A program made the translations under genes and the position numbers. Under the pieces are notes generated by a model. The model ran no database searches, was not told the DNA's origin, and saw only the letters and a program-made list of their open reading frames with translations. 7,507 nucleotides of DNA from an uncultured Rothia sp. GTDB taxonomy: Bacteria; Actinomycetota; Actinomycetes; Actinomycetales; Micrococcaceae. Positions 5,856-7,507 of the stretch are shown here, piece after piece. The stretch spans positions 1-7,507 of the forward strand of contig CALGXU010000524.1 of NCBI GenBank assembly GCA_937935205.1, given 5' to 3'. How positions within the stretch are numbered: position 1 is the stretch's first letter; each line of letters opens with the position of its first letter.

Positions 5856-7106
5856 TTATGCCTTTGAGTCTGCTTCTTCAGCAGTTTCCTCTTCTTCGTA
5901 TTCTTCCTCGTACTCGTCGTAGTCCTCGTAGTAGGGCTGGCGACCAAAGTAGAAGGCGACTGCCGCGACGGCGCCACCCAGAATAGCGATGAGGATGCCG
6001 AGCGTCGGGGTCCACAGCATCGAAATCAGGCCGGCGACCAGAACGGCAAGGCCTGCACCCTTGACCAGGTTCAGCAGGCGGTCGCGTTCGTTCGGCTCGT
6101 AGTATTCCTCTTCCTCAATGCTGTACTCGATGGCGGGCTTCTCCGCGGCGGGTTCGCTACGGGTCGGCTCGGCGGGTGCCGAAGAACCACCGGTCAGGGA
6201 GCTCATGAAACCGCGACGCTTCTTCGGAGCCTGCTGTGCGGCGGACTCCAGGTAGTGGCGCTCGCCTTCGGTGGGTACGAATGCGGCGGGCACCTCGTAC
6301 TCTTCACCCGCCGGCAACAGAGCCGGAACATTGTTGGGCAGGGTCTCGTACCATTCCTGCGGAATGTCAGCGGGGCGTGCAGCCTGAACGGTCAGCGACA
6401 GCTCGAGGGTGTTACCGCGAATAGTGCCCCAGGCGCTGGTGAGGCGGTCGTTCTCAAAAGCGTAACGGATGACGGGCGTCAACTGCTCAGACATCTGGGT
6501 GCTCAGGCGGCCCACGAGCTTGCGGTCGTGGCGCACCTCAACACTGTCAACGAAGCGGCCGTCGGAGGTCTTCAGCTGGTTCGCCTCAAGGGTCAGAATC
6601 ACGCGACCTTCACCGCTGGGCGGCAGGATGCTGTGCAGGTATTCGGAGTGTTCCTTCTCGTCGAGTACCTTCATCGACGGGCCCTGGGGCAGCAGGGTCG
6701 CGCGGGTCGGTGCGTCGTTGAGGGGGAAGAGCGAGCTAGGCGCAGACAGGGAGAGCGCACCGGTGCTCTTCACGTGCATGCCGCCGCCTTCTGCACGTAC
6801 GGCAACAGCAGAAAGCTGCAGGTGCGCGATGGGTTCATAGCCGGAGGCGACCACGCGGGTAATGGAATCCCAGTACGCGGCGGAGTCCTCCACGCCCATG
6901 CGGCCCACCTTGAATTCGTCAATGTAGACGGCAATGCTGTTGGGCTCGTAGGGGTTATCCGGTTCGGGAACGAGGCGCGCTTCACCGTACCAGATACGTT
7001 CACGGTCGATGTGCAGTTCCTCAAAGATTTGGAGGGTTTCTGCTTCGTAGTAATCATCGGTGACGATGTTAACGCTACCGCGGTCACCGAGTGCGTAATC
7101 GACCAC
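5856..7106 (-). CDS. HIRAN-like two-TM membrane protein with acidic tail
   Basis: No known gene name; function unknown. The 416-residue protein starts with GTG at 7106-7104, chosen because AGAAGGAG (7120-7113) lies 6 nt upstream. Residues about 12-104 resemble a HIRAN domain: VPEPDNPYEPNSIAVYID and VGRM match its NPYDxNAV-x-V ... VG pattern. HIRAN domains in other proteins bind DNA ends. A second segment (about 167-241) shares S-x2-V-x2-D-x3-VGR-(M/L) with the first (57-70 and 188-201), suggesting an internal duplication. Residues 285-345 look disordered and charged, with KKRRGF at 295-300. Two membrane helices follow (about 347-366 and 368-387), then an acidic, Tyr-rich tail (391-410) and DSKA. 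Single-gene unit with its own terminator. Domain call moderate; the HIRAN part and its role are inferred. Confidence 0.85.
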   Translation of the reverse strand: MVDYALGDRGSVNIVTDDYYEAETLQIFEELHIDRERIWYGEARLVPEPDNPYEPNSIAVYIDEFKVGRMGVEDSAAYWDSITRVVASGYEPIAHLQLSAVAVRAEGGGMHVKSTGALSLSAPSSLFPLNDAPTRATLLPQGPSMKVLDEKEHSEYLHSILPPSGEGRVILTLEANQLKTSDGRFVDSVEVRHDRKLVGRLSTQMSEQLTPVIRYAFENDRLTSAWGTIRGNTLELSLTVQAARPADIPQEWYETLPNNVPALLPAGEEYEVPAAFVPTEGERHYLESAAQQAPKKRRGFMSSLTGGSSAPAEPTRSEPAAEKPAIEYSIEEEEYYEPNERDRLLNLVKGAGLAVLVAGLISMLWTPTLGILIAILGGAVAAVAFYFGRQPYYEDYDEYEEEYEEEETAEEADSKA

Positions 7107-7140
7107 TGAAAACTCCTTCTGATATGTCTAAGTGAGCGGA

Positions 7141-7151
7141 TACCTAGTCTA
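7141..7151 (-). promoter_or_regulatory. Candidate -10 region for the minus-strand gene
   Basis: On the minus strand TAGACT (7151-7146) and the overlapping TAGGTA (7146-7141) fit the TAnnnT pattern of actinobacterial -10 boxes. Either would give a leader of about 25-35 nt containing the AGAAGGAG site. No convincing -35 is seen at 17-18 nt. The 10-mer containing TAGACT recurs at 7454-7463. Confidence 0.3.
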
Positions 7152-7208
7152 TTCTCTCATGCTTTCAGGGCGGACAGCTCACAAAAACGGGTGACATTTA
7201 TCTGTCTT

Positions 7209-7367
7209 TTAGCACCGGGTGCATATAGTCTTGTGCCCTAGCGAAACCGCTCCGCCAATTACCCCGCCAACAAGCGCCCATGTCAGCATATGAACCACAG
7301 TATGAGGGAAATATTTAGCCGGCATACCGTCGCTGTGAATTCTATAGATGAGCCAGAAAAAGACCAC
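7209..7367 (-). CDS. Possible small membrane peptide (weak)
   Basis: A minus-strand frame ends in TAA at 7211-7209. It runs from GTG at 7367 (52 aa) or ATG at 7325 (38 aa, starting MPAKYFPHTV). The peptide includes LTWALVGGVIGGAVSLG, which looks like a Gly-rich membrane helix, and ends KTICTRC. Neither start has a good ribosome binding site, and third-position G+C is near 55%, lower than in the surrounding genes. It lies downstream of the hairpin at 7418-7359 on the same strand. It may be a remnant or chance frame. Confidence 0.2.
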   Translation of the reverse strand: MVFFWLIYRIHSDGMPAKYFPHTVVHMLTWALVGGVIGGAVSLGHKTICTRC

Positions 7368-7418
7368 CGCCCGGCGCGTCCCGGTGCATTACCGGGAGCG
7401 TGCCGAACGGCAGTCTTT
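7357..7418 (-). terminator. Long interrupted hairpin with T-tract on the minus strand
   Basis: Arms pair in blocks: 7359-7364 with 7413-7418 (6 bp), 7367-7369 with 7408-7410 (3 bp), 7372-7378 with 7399-7405 (7 bp, one G-U) and 7379-7385 with 7391-7397 (7 bp), closing loop GCATT. Two 2x2 internal loops and one bulged G separate them. Read on the minus strand, the outer stem ends in GTCTTT and runs into a five-T stretch down to 7357, as in an intrinsic terminator. It probably ends a minus-strand gene beyond the window, though an attenuator or structured RNA is possible. Confidence 0.5.
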
Positions 7419-7507
7419 CACAGCGGGTTGAGAACCTAGCCGGGGAGAGTGGAACCTAGTCTAGATACAGGCTCGCACCCCGCCTCGGCTACTCAAACCA
7501 TGCAGCT

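Larger units (their letters stand above)
7107..7507. other. Gene-poor end of window
   Basis: About 400 bp without a well-supported gene. Besides the minus gene's leader (7107-7151), it holds a small palindrome GCACCGGGTGC (7212-7222), a weak minus-strand small ORF (7367-7209), a long hairpin (7359-7418) and the direct repeat GAACCTAG (7432-7439, 7452-7459). On the minus strand the edge can be read as a reading frame ending in TAG at 7491-7489 (last codons GCT GCA TGG TTT GAG), which might be the C-terminus of a gene beyond the window. This cannot be judged from 18 bases. Confidence 0.4.

Noticed and set aside
6255..7109. Plus-strand open frame opposite the HIRAN-like gene
   Set aside because: Antisense shadow; the minus strand has an excellent ribosome binding site, coherent domains and a terminator.
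7290..7439. 49-residue plus-strand frame starting at ATG 7290
   Set aside because: No ribosome binding site, runs across the long hairpin, and has a charged, disordered translation.

Overview
The window looks like chromosomal DNA of a high-G+C Gram-positive bacterium, most likely a member of the Micrococcaceae, with Rothia (R. mucilaginosa or a relative) as my best guess. The reasons are C/G-ending codons in the well-adapted genes, AAGGA/AGAAGGAG-type ribosome binding sites, a MabA-like FabG ending in -GMGH, an actinobacterial ABC-ATPase/SpoU-methylase pair, a zinc-free type B L31 and an LCP cell-wall ligase. The genus is inferred from protein character, not from a database search. I see no mobile element, phage gene, CRISPR array, tRNA or rRNA.

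Layout. Positions 1-219 are the leader of fabG (220-936). A second short-chain dehydrogenase follows at 1008-1751, where mycobacteria have inhA after mabA. Its Tyr and Lys are spaced Y-x6-K, as in enoyl-ACP reductases, so the pair may supply both reductive steps of fatty-acid elongation. A 225-bp gap holds an 18-bp-arm inverted repeat (1762-1849). Next come a stand-alone ABC ATPase (1977-2765) and a SpoU/TrmH rRNA methyltransferase (2762-3640), which overlap by ATGA and are probably translationally coupled. The leader of rpmE2 (3893-4147) holds two inverted repeats and a perfect 8-bp hairpin next to the ribosome binding site; a strong terminator follows the gene. An LCP-family protein (4473-5678) has a TSP3-like calcium-binding loop between its membrane anchor and catalytic domain.

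Convergent to it on the minus strand is a two-TM protein (7106-5856) with a HIRAN-like N-terminal half, a probable second copy of that fold and a very acidic C-terminal tail. Two strong terminators, one per direction, lie between these convergent genes. The last 400 bp carry the minus gene's leader, a weak small minus-strand ORF, and a long hairpin with a T-tract on the minus strand that probably ends a gene beyond the window.

Most of the window is housekeeping DNA (lipid synthesis, ribosome maturation, envelope). The observations most worth a second look are the Y-x6-K reductase, the duplicated HIRAN-like membrane protein, the calcium-loop LCP protein, the 1762-1849 inverted repeat and the structured rpmE2 leader.
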